In this document: in pieces, positions 19,970-30,095 of the stretch | How the letters are laid out: each line of letters opens with the position of its first letter | How positions within the stretch are numbered: position 1 is the stretch's first letter | Assembly (NCBI RefSeq): GCF_001022965.1 | Contig: NZ_LECZ01000019.1 | Span: 32,309 to 96,308 of the forward strand | Length of the DNA: 64,000 bases | From: Enterobacter genomosp. O | Lineage (GTDB): Bacteria > Pseudomonadota > Gammaproteobacteria > Enterobacterales > Enterobacteriaceae | Reading direction: 5' to 3' | The notes under the pieces: generated by a model | Seen by the model: the letters and a program-made list of their open reading frames with translations, nothing else | What the model was told of the DNA's origin: nothing | The model's database searches: none | Translations under genes and position numbers: made by a program

Positions 19970-20098
19970 CGGTTAACGTGCTGATTGCCATCCAGAACAA
20001 AAGTGCGGCAACCTTCTGAAGGTTCCTGAACCGCCTAATTTTTACACTCATCAAGTCGGGGGGAAGCCACCGGCTATAAAAACGATGAGGACGTAAAA

Positions 20099-21133
20099 AT
20101 GAATCATGCGATTACGATGGGTATCTTCTGGCATTTAATAGGCGCGGCCAGTGCAGCCTGTTTCTATGCCCCGTTCAAAAAGGTGAAAGGGTGGTCGTGG
20201 GAAACCATGTGGTCGGTTGGCGGTACCGTGTCCTGGCTGATTTTGCCGTGGACCATTAGCGCCATGCTACTCCCGGATTTCTGGGGCTACTTCACCTCCT
20301 TCAGCGCCTCCACCCTGCTGCCGGTGTTTCTGTTCGGCGCGATGTGGGGCATCGGCAACATCAACTACGGCCTGACCATGCGCTACCTCGGGATGTCGAT
20401 GGGTATCGGCATCGCGATTGGCATTACGCTGATCGTTGGCACGCTGATGACGCCCATTCTTAACGGTAATGTTGACGTGTTGATCAACACTAAAGGCGGG
20501 CAGATGACGCTGCTGGGCGTGCTCGTCGCGGTGATCGGCGTGGGTATCGTCACCCGCGCGGGTCAGTTGAAAGAGCGCAAGATGGGCATCAAAGCCGAAG
20601 ACTTTAATCTGAAGAAAGGGCTGCTGCTGGCAGTGATGTGCGGCATCTTCTCGGCGGGCATGTCGTTCGCCATGAACGCCGCGAAGCCCATGCACGAAGC
20701 GGCCGCCGCGCTGGGCGTCGACCCGCTGTACGTGGCACTGCCAAGCTACGTTGTCATCATGGGCGGCGGCGCGCTGGTCAACCTCGGCTTCTGCTTCATT
20801 CGTCTGGCAAAAGTGAAGGATTTGTCGGTAAAAGCCGATTTCTCACTGGCAAAATCCTTAATCATCACCAATGTGCTGCTCTCGATGCTGGGCGGTCTCA
20901 TGTGGTATCTGCAGTTCTTTTTCTACGCCTGGGGCCACGCCAGCATTCCACCGCAGTACGACTACATAAGCTGGATGCTGCACATGAGCTTCTACGTGCT
21001 GTGTGGCGGACTGGTTGGGCTGGTACTGAAAGAGTGGAATAACGCCGGGCGTCGTCCGGTGGGCGTTCTAAGCCTGGGCTGCGTGGTGATCATCATTGCC
21101 GCGAATATTGTCGGCCTCGGCATGGCGAACTGA
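20099..21133 (+). CDS. rhaT: RhaT, L-rhamnose-proton symporter
   Basis: 344-residue permease with ten predicted membrane spans, of the L-rhamnose transporter family in the drug/metabolite superfamily. Start [35 protein letters not shown] is the family's N-terminus. Imports L-rhamnose and L-lyxose with H+. Its stop codon abuts that of convergent rhaR without any gap. In E. coli kdgT lies between sodA and rhaT; it is absent here. Confidence 0.97.
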   Translation: MNHAITMGIFWHLIGAASAACFYAPFKKVKGWSWETMWSVGGTVSWLILPWTISAMLLPDFWGYFTSFSASTLLPVFLFGAMWGIGNINYGLTMRYLGMSMGIGIAIGITLIVGTLMTPILNGNVDVLINTKGGQMTLLGVLVAVIGVGIVTRAGQLKERKMGIKAEDFNLKKGLLLAVMCGIFSAGMSFAMNAAKPMHEAAAALGVDPLYVALPSYVVIMGGGALVNLGFCFIRLAKVKDLSVKADFSLAKSLIITNVLLSMLGGLMWYLQFFFYAWGHASIPPQYDYISWMLHMSFYVLCGGLVGLVLKEWNNAGRRPVGVLSLGCVVIIIAANIVGLGMAN

Positions 21134-21982
21134 CTACGCCGCCTTTCGACTGCGATGACGCCACTGAACCGGCGTCATCCCCACCTCGCGGTTAAACACC
21201 ACCGAAAAGTAATTACTGTCCTCAAATCCGCAGCGCATCGCCACTTCGCTCACCATCAGCTCAGTATGCTGCAACAGGTACTGGGCGTGGCAGATGCGCA
21301 GCTGGCGCAGGTAGTGGTTCACCGTCATCCCCGTCTGGGTGCGGAACTGCTGGCGCAGCGCGCGCTCGCTGCACTGCTCCTGCTCGCAGAACTTTTCCAG
21401 CACGAAACTTTTGTTCAGGCTGCCCGCAAGCCGGGCGATCAGCTTATCCAGCAGCGCTTCCTGGACGGTTGCGGAGGGGTTATCGGTAGCGTAACGATGG
21501 CGTTTCAGGGTCATGACCAGCTGGGCGAACAGCAGTTCCGCCATCGGGTTTGCCACCGGATCGTGCTTCTGGCTCTCCTGCTCCATCTGAGAGATCGTCT
21601 GGCGCACGTGAGCCATGCCGTTGCTGCTTAAGCGCCAGTGGGGTTCGCCTCTGGTATTGAGAAAACCGGGGATATGGGCCGCCCAGTCGACATTCAGTTT
21701 GAGCCTGTCCGGGCAGTAGATAACGTTCTGCAACACCAGATCGTTAACCGAGGCGTAAGCGTGTTTGTCTTCGGCGCGGATGTAAAACAGATCGCCACGC
21801 GTGATGCGGTAGGGCCGGTCGTTAAGGATGTGTAAGCCGTTGCCGCGCCACACCAGCACCAGCTCGCAAAACTCGTGGGTATGCTCGGCAAAGACATTTT
21901 GCGGATAGCGGTCGGCCACCGCGACGGCCTGGCTCGCGGAGGCAAAAAAATCATCTTTGCGAAGAATTAACTGAGCGGCCAC
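21134..21982 (-). CDS. rhaR: RhaR, AraC-family activator of rhaSR
   Basis: 282 residues from a GTG start at 21982 with AGAGGT upstream. Cupin-type sugar-binding domain in the N-terminal half ([38 protein letters not shown]) and two helix-turn-helix units in the C-terminal third ([32 protein letters not shown], then [24 protein letters not shown]). Binds L-rhamnose and turns on rhaSR. Follows rhaS by 73 bases. Confidence 0.96.
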   Translation of the reverse strand: MAAQLILRKDDFFASASQAVAVADRYPQNVFAEHTHEFCELVLVWRGNGLHILNDRPYRITRGDLFYIRAEDKHAYASVNDLVLQNVIYCPDRLKLNVDWAAHIPGFLNTRGEPHWRLSSNGMAHVRQTISQMEQESQKHDPVANPMAELLFAQLVMTLKRHRYATDNPSATVQEALLDKLIARLAGSLNKSFVLEKFCEQEQCSERALRQQFRTQTGMTVNHYLRQLRICHAQYLLQHTELMVSEVAMRCGFEDSNYFSVVFNREVGMTPVQWRHRSRKAA

Positions 21983-22055
21983 ACCACAACCTCTACGGTG
22001 AATAACCGGACATTATTAGCCTTTTTACGGCAATAAAACGGTGATTGCCTTCGCG

Positions 22056-22892
22056 TTACTGGAGCGAAGCATCCTTCCCCTGACGGATATCGCGCGGCGA
22101 CCAGCTAAACTCGCGGCGAAAAAGCGTCGAAAAGTGATTACTGTCGCCGAAACCGCAGCGATAGGCGATATCCGTGACGCTTTCGTCGGTGTGACGTAAA
22201 AGGTGACGCGCTTTGATCAGGCGCAGGCGGTTGAGGTAGCGCTGCGGCGTGAGCCCGGTGTACTGCTTCAGCTGACGATGGAGCGTGCGTAACGACAGCG
22301 AAAAATCATCCGCCAGCGCTTCCCAGCATACGTCCTCAGCGAAATGGTCCTCCAGCCAGGCCATCAGCTGGTTCAGCCGCGCGTCGTTATTTGCCAGCCC
22401 TTCCACCAGGCTACTGCGACGCAGCAGAACCAGCAGCTGCATAAACAGCAGCTCGCGGGTGGCAATGGCATGGGTCTCCTGCCCGTCCTCGCTCTGCTCC
22501 ATTTGATTCACCAACTGGCGCACCTGCTGCAACGTGGACTGATTCACCCGCCAGTGAGACGGGTAGTGTCCATCCTGCTCCTGGGGCAGTAGCTTGTTCA
22601 ACCCCGACAGAAACTGGAACGCGTCCGGCGAACGATAGAGCACGTTGGTGAGGCACAGGTTATCGGTATGTTCATACAAATGCCTGTCGTGGTCACGCAC
22701 GAAGCACACCATACCGCCGCTGATGGTGTACGGCTGGCCGTTGAAGACATGAATACCCGTTCCATGCTCGACAATCACAATTTCATGAAAATCATGATGA
22801 TGTTCAGGAAACGCAGCCTGCGGGAGCCGAGGCTCAATCGCGACCGGAGACGTTCCCGACGGGAAAAAATCGACGCTGTGCAGTACGGTCAT
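22056..22892 (-). CDS. rhaS: RhaS, AraC-family activator of rhaBAD and rhaT
   Basis: 278 residues, exactly the E. coli length, from the ATG at 22892 ([24 protein letters not shown]). N-terminal cupin domain ([30 protein letters not shown]) and C-terminal AraC domain ending in [25 protein letters not shown]. With bound L-rhamnose it activates rhaBAD and rhaT with CRP. Divergent from rhaB. Confidence 0.97.
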   Translation of the reverse strand: MTVLHSVDFFPSGTSPVAIEPRLPQAAFPEHHHDFHEIVIVEHGTGIHVFNGQPYTISGGMVCFVRDHDRHLYEHTDNLCLTNVLYRSPDAFQFLSGLNKLLPQEQDGHYPSHWRVNQSTLQQVRQLVNQMEQSEDGQETHAIATRELLFMQLLVLLRRSSLVEGLANNDARLNQLMAWLEDHFAEDVCWEALADDFSLSLRTLHRQLKQYTGLTPQRYLNRLRLIKARHLLRHTDESVTDIAYRCGFGDSNHFSTLFRREFSWSPRDIRQGKDASLQ

Positions 22893-23067
22893 AACGGCTC
22901 CCAGCAATGAGAAAAGTTCTCAAAATAGTAATTAAGGCCTTCCGCACTCACCTTAAATTTTTGACATCAAACGTCGCAAAAGCTGTCCGTTTTTCAAGAA
23001 ACAGACGAAAAAATCGGGAAATGCGGTCAGCGTCACATTGCCCTAAAACCCCGCCATGACTGGAAAT

Positions 23068-23162
23068 TGTGAACTCCCTCACGTTCATCTTTGCTTTCTT
23101 GCCAGCGCGAGATTCGTGCTGTCAGTGATGAGAAGGTGGTCTTTTCTTCCCTTTTTTACACT
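23068..23162 (+). promoter_or_regulatory. rhaBAD promoter: CRP site, RhaS half-sites, -10
   Basis: TGTGA-ACTCCC-TCACG (23068-23083) is a 9/10 CRP site. Directly after it come CATCTTTGCTTTCTTGCC (23086-23103) and CTGTCAGTGATGAGAAG (23119-23135), which line up with the two RhaS half-sites of the E. coli rhaBAD promoter as I recall it. TACACT at 23157-23162 is a plausible -10, placing the start near 23169. A further weaker CRP-like site lies at 23022-23037. The 301-base rhaS-rhaB gap holds no gene. Confidence 0.85.
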
Positions 23163-23193
23163 CAGCACCAATGACTTAAGAAGGGACCTGACC

Positions 23194-24663
23194 ATGACTT
23201 TTCGCCATTGTGTGGCTGTCGATTTAGGCGCATCCAGCGGCCGCGTAATGCTCGCCACCTGGGATTGCAGCGAGCGCACATTTACGCTTCGCGAAATGCA
23301 CCGTTTCGCCAATTGCCTGCAAAAACAGAACGGTTTTGATACCTGGGATATTGATGCCCTGGAAGCGGAGATCCGCACCGGGCTGAACAACGTCTGCAAT
23401 AACGGCATACGCATCGACAGCATCGGTATTGATACCTGGGGCGTGGACTACGTTCTGCTCGACAGCCATGGCGAACGCATTGGCCTGCCCGTCTCGTATC
23501 GCGACAGCCGCACCGATGGGCTGATGGCGCACGCCATCGCACAGCTTGGCAAGGACAACATCTATGGCCGCAGCGGCATACAGTTTCTGCCGTTTAACAC
23601 GCTGTACCAGCTACATGCGCTGGTTAAGCAGCAGCCGGAGCTGGTCAAAAAGGTGGCGCATGCCCTGCTGATCCCGGACTACTTAAGCTACAGGCTGACC
23701 GGCAACATGAACTGGGAATACACCAACGCCACCACCACGCAGCTGGTCAACATCAACACCGATAGCTGGGATGAACACCTGCTGGCATGGACGGGCGCCT
23801 CGCCTTCCTGGTTCGGCGCGCCGACCCATCCGGGGAATGTGATCGGTTACTGGATTTGCCCGCAGGGGAATGAAATCCCGGTGGTTGCCGTCGCCAGTCA
23901 CGATACCGCCAGCGCGGTGATTGCATCCCCGCTGGCCAGTAAAGACGCGGCCTACCTCTCTTCCGGCACCTGGTCGCTGATGGGCTTTGAGAGCAAAACG
24001 CCTTACACCAGCGACGCCGCTCTGGCGGCGAACATCACTAACGAAGGCGGTGCCGAAGGACGCTACCGTGTGCTGAAGAACATCATGGGTCTCTGGCTGC
24101 TCCAGCGGATACTGAAAGAGCAGCACATTTCCGACCTGCCTGCACTTATCACAGAAACCGAAAAGCTGAAGGCCTGTACGTTCCTGATCAACCCGAACGA
24201 CGACCGCTTTATTAACCCGGTGCATATGAGCGCCGAAATCCAGGCCGCCTGTTTCGAAGCCGGGCAGCCGGTGCCCTCCAGTCCTGCCGAGCTGGCGCGC
24301 TGCATTTTTGACAGTCTCGCCCTGCTCTACGCGGATGTCCTGAGCGAGCTGGCGAGCCTTCGCGGCAAACCGTTTAGCCAGCTGCATATCGTGGGCGGCG
24401 GCTGCCAGAACCATCTGCTGAACCAGCTCTGCGCCGATGCCTGCGGTATCACCGTGGTGGCGGGTCCGGTGGAGGCCTCGACGCTCGGCAACATCGGTAT
24501 TCAGCTAATGACCCTGGACGAACTTGCAGACGTCGACGAATTCCGTTCGGTGGTCACCGCGAATACCTGCCTGACCACCTTCATCCCTAATCCCTGCCAT
24601 GAAATTGCCCGCTACCGGGCGCAGTTTCAGCAAAAACGACTGACTAAGGAGCTTTGCGCATGA
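23194..24663 (+). CDS. rhaB: RhaB, L-rhamnulokinase
   Basis: FGGY-family kinase of 489 residues converting L-rhamnulose to L-rhamnulose-1-phosphate. The N-terminal phosphate motif [15 protein letters not shown], the sugar-binding [15 protein letters not shown] and the nucleotide motif [11 protein letters not shown] are present, with [16 protein letters not shown] near the C-terminus. The start at 23194 is chosen over a 46-residue longer frame because it gives the family N-terminus and has AAGGGACC upstream. Overlaps rhaA by ATGA. Confidence 0.97.
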   Translation: MTFRHCVAVDLGASSGRVMLATWDCSERTFTLREMHRFANCLQKQNGFDTWDIDALEAEIRTGLNNVCNNGIRIDSIGIDTWGVDYVLLDSHGERIGLPVSYRDSRTDGLMAHAIAQLGKDNIYGRSGIQFLPFNTLYQLHALVKQQPELVKKVAHALLIPDYLSYRLTGNMNWEYTNATTTQLVNINTDSWDEHLLAWTGASPSWFGAPTHPGNVIGYWICPQGNEIPVVAVASHDTASAVIASPLASKDAAYLSSGTWSLMGFESKTPYTSDAALAANITNEGGAEGRYRVLKNIMGLWLLQRILKEQHISDLPALITETEKLKACTFLINPNDDRFINPVHMSAEIQAACFEAGQPVPSSPAELARCIFDSLALLYADVLSELASLRGKPFSQLHIVGGGCQNHLLNQLCADACGITVVAGPVEASTLGNIGIQLMTLDELADVDEFRSVVTANTCLTTFIPNPCHEIARYRAQFQQKRLTKELCA

Positions 24664-25919
24664 CCACTCAACTTCAACAAGCCTGGGATCTGGCTAAACA
24701 GCGTTTCGCCGCCGTCGGCGTAGATGTCGAAGCGGCGCTGCGCCAGCTCGACCGACTGCCGGTCTCCATGCACTGCTGGCAGGGCGATGACGTCGCCGGT
24801 TTCGAGAACCCAGGCGGTTCTCTGACGGGTGGCATTCAGGCGACGGGTAACTACCCGGGCAAAGCGCGCAACGCTACCGAACTGCGTGCCGACCTGGAAC
24901 TGGCGCTGAGCCTGATTCCGGGGCCAAAACGCCTGAATCTGCACGCGATCTATCTGGAGTCCGATGAACCGGTGGCGCGTAACGAGATCAAACCGGAACA
25001 CTTTAAAAACTGGGTGGAATGGGCGAAAACCAACAAGCTGGGCCTGGACTTTAACCCCTCCTGCTTCTCGCACCCGCTGAGCGCGGACGGTTTTACCCTC
25101 GCGCATGCCAACGACGAAATCCGTCAGTTCTGGATCGACCACGTAAAAGCCAGCCGCCGCGTCTCGGCCTGGTTTGGCGAGCAGCTTGGCACGCCGTCGG
25201 TAATGAACATCTGGATCCCGGACGGCATGAAAGACATCACCGTCGACCGCCTGGCCCCGCGTCAGCGCCTGCTGGCCGCGCTGGATGAGGCCATCAGCGA
25301 AAAACTGGATCCGGCGCACCACATCGACGCCGTAGAGAGCAAGCTGTTCGGCATCGGCGCGGAGAGCTACACCGTCGGTTCAAACGAGTTCTACATGGGT
25401 TACGCCACCAGCCGCCAGACCGCGCTGTGCCTGGATGCCGGCCACTTCCATCCGACTGAGGTGATCTCCGACAAAATCTCCGCCGCCATGCTCTTCGTAC
25501 CGCGCCTGCTGCTGCACGTCAGCCGTCCGGTGCGCTGGGACAGCGACCACGTGGTGCTGCTGGATGACGAAACCCAGGCGATTGCCAGCGAAATCATCCG
25601 TCACGACCTCTTTGACCGCGTCCACATTGGCCTCGACTTCTTCGATGCCTCCATCAACCGCATCGCGGCATGGGTGATCGGCACCCGTAACATGAAAAAA
25701 GCCCTGCTGCGCGCGCTGCTGGAGCCTGTCGCGGCGCTGAAACAGCTGGAAGCAAACGGCGACTACACCGCGCGCCTGGCGCTGCTGGAAGAGCAAAAAT
25801 CCCTGCCGTGGCAGGCGGTGTGGGAGATGTACTGCCAGCGTCACGACGCGCCGGCAGGCAGCCAGTGGCTGGACAACGTGCGGGCGTATGAGAAAGACGT
25901 GTTGAGTCAGCGCGGGTAA
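24660..25919 (+). CDS. rhaA: RhaA, L-rhamnose isomerase
   Basis: Mn-dependent isomerase of L-rhamnose to L-rhamnulose, 419 residues as in E. coli. Recognisable by [17 protein letters not shown] near the N-terminus, [10 protein letters not shown], the metal-site runs [12 protein letters not shown] and [11 protein letters not shown], and [14 protein letters not shown] near the C-terminus. Translationally coupled to rhaB. A repeat pair of about 85 bases separates it from rhaD. Confidence 0.98.
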   Translation: MTTQLQQAWDLAKQRFAAVGVDVEAALRQLDRLPVSMHCWQGDDVAGFENPGGSLTGGIQATGNYPGKARNATELRADLELALSLIPGPKRLNLHAIYLESDEPVARNEIKPEHFKNWVEWAKTNKLGLDFNPSCFSHPLSADGFTLAHANDEIRQFWIDHVKASRRVSAWFGEQLGTPSVMNIWIPDGMKDITVDRLAPRQRLLAALDEAISEKLDPAHHIDAVESKLFGIGAESYTVGSNEFYMGYATSRQTALCLDAGHFHPTEVISDKISAAMLFVPRLLLHVSRPVRWDSDHVVLLDDETQAIASEIIRHDLFDRVHIGLDFFDASINRIAAWVIGTRNMKKALLRALLEPVAALKQLEANGDYTARLALLEEQKSLPWQAVWEMYCQRHDAPAGSQWLDNVRAYEKDVLSQRG

Positions 25920-25922
25920 CTG

Positions 25923-26007
25923 CCCCCTCACCCCTGCCCTCTCCCCAAAGGGGAGAGGGAGCAAACCATCCCCTCTCCCCTTTGGGGAGAGGGTTAGGGT
26001 GAGGGGT
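25923..26007. repeat. Inverted pair of CCCTCTCCCC repeats between rhaA and rhaD
   Basis: CCCTCACCCCTGCCCTC TCCCC is followed 40 bases later by its inverse GGGGAGAGGGTTAGGGTGAGGGG; each half has its own inner palindrome CTCCCC-AAAG-GGGAG. Together they can fold into a long stem inside the rha operon transcript. Confidence 0.8.
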
Positions 26008-26040
26008 TCAACCTCACCGCGATAACTGGAAATGAAAACT

Positions 26041-26871
26041 ATGCAGACCATCACCCATTCCTGGTTCGTCCAGGGCATGATCAAAGCCACCTCCGACGCC
26101 TGGCTGAAGGGCTGGGACGAGCGCAACGGCGGCAACCTGACGCTGCGCCTGGACGACGCGGATATAGAACCGTTCGCGGCCGATTTCCACCAGAAGCCGC
26201 GCTATATCGCGCTGAGCCAGCCGATGCCGCTGCTCGCCAACACGCCGTTTATCGTCACCGGTTCCGGTAAGTTCTTCCGTAACGTCCAGCTCGATCCAGC
26301 GGCCAATCTCGGCGTGGTGAAAGTGGACAGCGACGGCGCGGGCTATCACATCCTGTGGGGCCTGACCGACGAGGCGGTGCCCACCTCCGAACTGCCGGCG
26401 CACTTCCTCTCCCACTGCGAGCGCATCAAGGCGACTAACGGCAAAGACCGCGTGATTATGCACTGCCACGCCACCAACCTGATCGCCCTAACCTACGTGC
26501 TGGAAAACAGCTCCGATTTCATCACCCGCAAGCTATGGGAAGGCAGTACCGAGTGTCTGGTGGTGTTCCCGGACGGCGTCGGCATTCTGCCCTGGATGGT
26601 ACCGGGTACCGACGAAATCGGCCAGGCAACCGCCCAGGATATGCAAAAACATTCGCTGGTGCTGTGGCCGTTCCACGGCGTGTTTGGCAGCGGCCCTACG
26701 CTTGATGAAACCTTCGGCCTGATCGACACCGCCGAGAAATCAGCGGAAGTGCTGGTGAAGGTGTACTCCATGGGCGGTATGAAGCAAACCATTACCCGCG
26801 AAGAGCTTATTGCACTCGGCAAGCGCTTCGGTGTGACCCCGCTACGTTCAGCGCTGGAAATATACGCATAA
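26041..26871 (+). CDS. rhaD: RhaD, rhamnulose-1-phosphate aldolase
   Basis: Class II (Zn) aldolase cleaving L-rhamnulose-1-phosphate to DHAP and L-lactaldehyde. 276 residues. Substrate site [14 protein letters not shown] ([13 protein letters not shown]), phosphate contacts TGSGKFFRN, zinc ligands and base in [16 protein letters not shown], and the third zinc His in [13 protein letters not shown]. The ATG at 26041 gives [21 protein letters not shown] goes to TpiA; lactaldehyde goes to the reductase encoded next. Confidence 0.98.
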   Translation: MQTITHSWFVQGMIKATSDAWLKGWDERNGGNLTLRLDDADIEPFAADFHQKPRYIALSQPMPLLANTPFIVTGSGKFFRNVQLDPAANLGVVKVDSDGAGYHILWGLTDEAVPTSELPAHFLSHCERIKATNGKDRVIMHCHATNLIALTYVLENSSDFITRKLWEGSTECLVVFPDGVGILPWMVPGTDEIGQATAQDMQKHSLVLWPFHGVFGSGPTLDETFGLIDTAEKSAEVLVKVYSMGGMKQTITREELIALGKRFGVTPLRSALEIYA

Positions 26872-26917
26872 ACCCTCGCTGACCGGACGGTACGGGCGAT
26901 AGTTAAGGAGAATTATC

Positions 26918-28066
26918 ATGAGCTTTATGTTGGCACTTCCAAAAATCAGCCTGCACGGCGCGGGCGCTATTGGCGACATGGTCAACCTGGTGGCGAACAA
27001 ACGGTGGGGCAAAGCGCTGATTGTCACCGACGGTCAGCTGGTGAAGCTGGGCCTGCTGGACGGTCTGTTTACCGCGCTGGATGCGCACCAGATGTCATAT
27101 CAGCTGTTTGACGCGGTCTTTCCCAACCCAACGGAGGCGCTGGTACAGAAGGGTTTCGCGGCATACCGGGAAGCCGCGTGTGATTACATTATCGCCTTCG
27201 GCGGCGGCAGCCCAATTGATACCGCCAAGGCGATTAAAATCCTCACCGCCAACCCCGGTCCGTCAACCGATTATTCCGGCGTCGGCAAGGTGAAAAGTGC
27301 GGGCGTGCCGCTGGTGGCGATCAACACCACCGCAGGCACGGCGGCGGAGATGACCAGCAATGCGGTAATCATCGACTCCGCGCGTCAGGTGAAAGAGGTG
27401 ATTATTGACCCGAACATCATCCCGGATATCGCCGTGGACGATGCCAGCGTCATGCTGGATATTCCTGCCTCCGTGACCGCCGCAACCGGTATGGATGCCT
27501 TGACCCACGCCATTGAAGCCTACGTGTCCGTTGGCTCGCACCCGCTGACTGATGCCAACGCGCTGGAAGCGATTCGCCTGATCAACCTGTGGCTGCCGGA
27601 AGCGGTCAACAACGGTCATAACCTTGAAGCGCGCGAGCAAATGGCGTTTGGTCAGTATCTGGCGGGCATGGCGTTTAACAGTGCGGGTCTCGGCCTTGTG
27701 CATGCTTTGGCGCACCAGCCGGGCGCGACGCACAACCTGCCGCACGGCGTGTGCAACGCCATCCTGCTGCCGATCGTCGAAAACTTTAACCGCCCGAACG
27801 CGGTCGTCCGCTTCGCCCGCGTGGCGCAGGCGATGGGCGTCGATACCCGCGGCATGAGTGATGAAGCCGCCAGCATGTCTGCCATTCAGGCGATTCGCGA
27901 CCTGAGCGCTCGCGTTGGCATCCCTGCGGGCTTCAGCCAGCTCGGCGTGACCAAAGCCGATATTGAAGGCTGGCTGGATAAAGCCCTCGCCGATCCCTGT
28001 GCGCCATGCAATCCGCGCCCCGCCAGCCGTGAGGAAGTTCGCGAACTCTATCTGGAGGCTCTATGA
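26918..28066 (+). CDS. Iron-type alcohol dehydrogenase, probable lactaldehyde reductase
   Basis: 382-residue group III (iron-activated) alcohol dehydrogenase of the FucO/YiaY type. NAD-binding motif [13 protein letters not shown] (about 94-106), [16 protein letters not shown] (about 139-154), and the metal-binding histidines in [14 protein letters not shown] and [20 protein letters not shown]. Placed between rhaD and rhaM with a 4-base overlap to rhaM, so it most likely reduces the L-lactaldehyde made by RhaD to 1,2-propanediol in anaerobic growth. E. coli K-12 has no such gene here and uses fucO of another locus. Substrate is inferred from context. Confidence 0.85.
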   Translation: MSFMLALPKISLHGAGAIGDMVNLVANKRWGKALIVTDGQLVKLGLLDGLFTALDAHQMSYQLFDAVFPNPTEALVQKGFAAYREAACDYIIAFGGGSPIDTAKAIKILTANPGPSTDYSGVGKVKSAGVPLVAINTTAGTAAEMTSNAVIIDSARQVKEVIIDPNIIPDIAVDDASVMLDIPASVTAATGMDALTHAIEAYVSVGSHPLTDANALEAIRLINLWLPEAVNNGHNLEAREQMAFGQYLAGMAFNSAGLGLVHALAHQPGATHNLPHGVCNAILLPIVENFNRPNAVVRFARVAQAMGVDTRGMSDEAASMSAIQAIRDLSARVGIPAGFSQLGVTKADIEGWLDKALADPCAPCNPRPASREEVRELYLEAL

Positions 28067-28377
28067 TCCGCAAAGCGTTTGTGATGCAGGTGAACCCGGA
28101 CGCGCACGAGGAGTACGCGCGTCGCCACAATCCGATTTGGCCCGAGCTGGAAAAGGTGCTGAAAGATCATGGCGCGCATCACTACGCCATTTATCTCGAT
28201 AAGGCACGCAATCTGCTGTTTGCTACCGTAGAGATTGAATCGGAGGAGCGCTGGAACGCGGTCGCGAATACCGACGTCTGCCAGCGCTGGTGGAAACACA
28301 TGCGTGATGTAATGCCATCGAACCCGGACAATAGCCCGGTGAGTGCCGGGCTGGAAGAGGTGTTTTACCTGGCGTGA
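28063..28377 (+). CDS. rhaM: RhaM, L-rhamnose mutarotase
   Basis: 104-residue mutarotase interconverting alpha- and beta-L-rhamnose, supplying the anomer used by RhaA. Family sequence [29 protein letters not shown], then [19 protein letters not shown] and [18 protein letters not shown]; catalytic His is in [10 protein letters not shown]. Start overlaps the previous gene's stop (ATGA). Last gene of the rha operon, followed by a small hairpin. Confidence 0.97.
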   Translation: MIRKAFVMQVNPDAHEEYARRHNPIWPELEKVLKDHGAHHYAIYLDKARNLLFATVEIESEERWNAVANTDVCQRWWKHMRDVMPSNPDNSPVSAGLEEVFYLA

Positions 28378-28389
28378 AGACGTTGCCGA

Positions 28390-28410
28390 CATCCTCCTGA
28401 AGCGAGGATG
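28390..28410. terminator. Hairpin between rhaM and the XRE-cupin gene
   Basis: CATCCTC-CTGAAGC-GAGGATG. No long T-run follows, so termination strength is uncertain; it sits between convergent genes. Confidence 0.45.
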
Positions 28411-28421
28411 CGGGATCCTTG

Positions 28422-28970
28422 TTAGTTTTGTTCCGCCACCAGCAGCGCATACGTGTCTGGCTCCAGAGCCTTAAAGATGTGCGGCTGGTCGGCGGGGTAA
28501 CAGATGTAATCTCCTGCGGTGAGCTCTTCCGCCGCGTCAAGCAGGCCGACCAGAGCCCGTCCCTGCGTCACAATAATATGCTCTACTGAGCCAGGCGAAT
28601 GTGGCTGGGAAATGCGATCTGCACCCGGCTGGGTCATTAGAAGGTAGACATCGCGGCGCGCGCCCGGAGGGCATGCCGCCAGTAAAATTGCCTCATAGTT
28701 AGCCTGCCCGGCGACCACTTTCGTCCCTTCACCACGGCGGATCACCTGCGTGGTCGGGAGCTGCGGCTCAAGCAGGCGGGCGAAAGGAATATCCAGCGCC
28801 ACGCAAAGCGACCACAGCGTTTCCAGGCTAGGGTTACCGTTGCCGGACTCCAGCTGAGAAAGCGTGGATTTAGCGATCCCGGCACGGCGGGCAATTTCCG
28901 CCAGTGAAAGTCCGGTTCGCAGGCGTTCTCGCACCAGACTTTTGGCGATCACGCTGATTGGCTGCGTCAT
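28422..28970 (-). CDS. XRE-family regulator with cupin domain
   Basis: 182-residue repressor-type protein. Helix-turn-helix at about residues 14-68 (RERLRTGLSLAEIARRAGIAKSTLSQLESGNGNPSLETLW) followed by a small cupin domain about 105-180 (GSVEHIIVTQGRALVGLLDAAEELTAGDYICYPADQPHIFKAL). This arrangement is usual for regulators of transport or amine/amino-acid metabolism that sense a small ligand. It is divergent from azlC, and an 11-base inverted repeat lies in the shared promoter, so it probably controls azlCD and itself. Confidence 0.85.
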   Translation of the reverse strand: MTQPISVIAKSLVRERLRTGLSLAEIARRAGIAKSTLSQLESGNGNPSLETLWSLCVALDIPFARLLEPQLPTTQVIRRGEGTKVVAGQANYEAILLAACPPGARRDVYLLMTQPGADRISQPHSPGSVEHIIVTQGRALVGLLDAAEELTAGDYICYPADQPHIFKALEPDTYALLVAEQN

Positions 28971-28992
28971 ATAACGGCCTCTTGTTCTATAA

Positions 28993-29058
28993 ATCGAACG
29001 AATCGTTCATCTTGAAAAACAGTTCTGTTGCGTTCATTATAATGGATATTCGTTCGAT
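28993..29058. promoter_or_regulatory. Probable operator pair in the XRE/azlCD promoter region
   Basis: ATCGAACGAAT (28993-29003) recurs exactly inverted as ATTCGTTCGAT (29048-29058); the first copy also forms the 13-base palindrome GAACGA-A-TCGTTC (28996-29008). TATAAT at 29038-29043 is a perfect -10 reading toward azlC between the copies. The pattern fits binding by the adjacent XRE regulator; that is inferred. Confidence 0.65.
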
Positions 29059-29072
29059 ATGGCTAAAATTGT

Positions 29073-29732
29073 ATGAAGCATCATCTCTCCTGCCTGAAAG
29101 GCGACACCATAAAAGCAATCATCCTGGTTTGCCTCGCGGTCGGCGTGGTCGGGATGTCCTACGGCTCCCTGGCGATGGCCTACGGTTTTCCGGTCTGGGT
29201 ACCGTTTGTACTCTCCATTACCGTGCTCGCGGGCGCGTCCGAATTTATGTTTATCGGCATTGTGGCAAGCGGCGGTAACCCGCTGGCGGCAGCGGCGGCG
29301 GGGTTGCTGGTCAACGCGCGCCATGTGCCGTTCGGCGTGACGGTGCGTGAACTGGTGGGCAAACGGGGCCTGAGCCTTCTGGGTTGCCACATCATGAACG
29401 ACGAAAGCGTGGTGTTTGGCCTGTCGCAAAAAACGCCCGAACAGCGGAAAGCGGCGTACTGGTTATGCGGTTTAGGCGTGGCGATTATCTGGCCGCTGGG
29501 GACCCTGCTGGGCGCCATGGTCGGCAAATTGCTGCCGGATCCGGAAACCATCGGTCTGGATGCGGTCTTCCCGGCCATATTGCTGGCGTTAGTGGTGCCC
29601 GCGTTTAAAAACCGCACCACGCTAATCCGCGCCTGCAGCGGCGCCGCTCTGTCGCTGGCCGCCGTGCCGTTTGCCCCGGTAGGATTACCGGTGCTGCTCT
29701 CTTTACTGGGTCTCGCTGCGAGGAAAAAATAA
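29073..29732 (+). CDS. AzlC-family branched-chain amino-acid exporter, large subunit
   Basis: 219-residue membrane protein of the AzlC family (large partner of two-gene exporters such as YgaZH for valine). Signature stretches VGMSYGSLAMAYGFPVWVPFVLSITVLAGASEFMFIG and VNARHVPFGVTVRELV are present; about six to seven spans. No clear ribosome site before the ATG. Its stop overlaps the start of the azlD partner by one base. Substrate not determinable. Confidence 0.88.
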   Translation: MKHHLSCLKGDTIKAIILVCLAVGVVGMSYGSLAMAYGFPVWVPFVLSITVLAGASEFMFIGIVASGGNPLAAAAAGLLVNARHVPFGVTVRELVGKRGLSLLGCHIMNDESVVFGLSQKTPEQRKAAYWLCGLGVAIIWPLGTLLGAMVGKLLPDPETIGLDAVFPAILLALVVPAFKNRTTLIRACSGAALSLAAVPFAPVGLPVLLSLLGLAARKK

Positions 29733-30055
29733 TGGGAAATATGACGTTTTTTATTCTCGGCATCGCCATTTTGTCTGCGGGAACGTATCTGATGCGTCTT
29801 GGCGGGGCGAAACTCGGCAGCAGGCTGGCATTGTCGGAGCGTTCTCAGGCGCTGTTGTCAGATGCGGCAACGGTATTGCTGTTTTCCGTGGCGCTGGCGA
29901 CCACGTTTTATGAAGGGGAACACTTCGCCGGCATGGCCCGCGTGCTGGGCGTGGCGTTTGCGGTATTTCTGGCCTGGCGGAAAATGCCGTTAATTGTGGT
30001 CATCGTGGCCGCGGCAGTGGTAACTGCGCTGCTGCGCGTGGCGGGCATAAACTAA
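29732..30055 (+). CDS. AzlD-family exporter, small subunit
   Basis: 107-residue membrane protein with four hydrophobic segments and the AzlD pattern (GTYLMRLGGAKLGSRLALSERSQALLSDAATVLLFSVALATT). Start codon shares a base with the azlC stop (TAATG), so the two are coupled and form the exporter. Confidence 0.88.
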   Translation: MGNMTFFILGIAILSAGTYLMRLGGAKLGSRLALSERSQALLSDAATVLLFSVALATTFYEGEHFAGMARVLGVAFAVFLAWRKMPLIVVIVAAAVVTALLRVAGIN

Positions 30056-30078
30056 AAAAGCGCCCCGGGGGCGCTCTT
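30056..30078 (-). terminator. Terminator of the DUF1471 gene, shared with azlD
   Basis: AGCGCCCC-GGGGGCGCT hairpin. On the minus strand it ends in TTTTTTAGTT; the plus reading has only CTTTC. Confidence 0.8.
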
Positions 30079-30095
30079 TCGACGGTGTGACTCGC

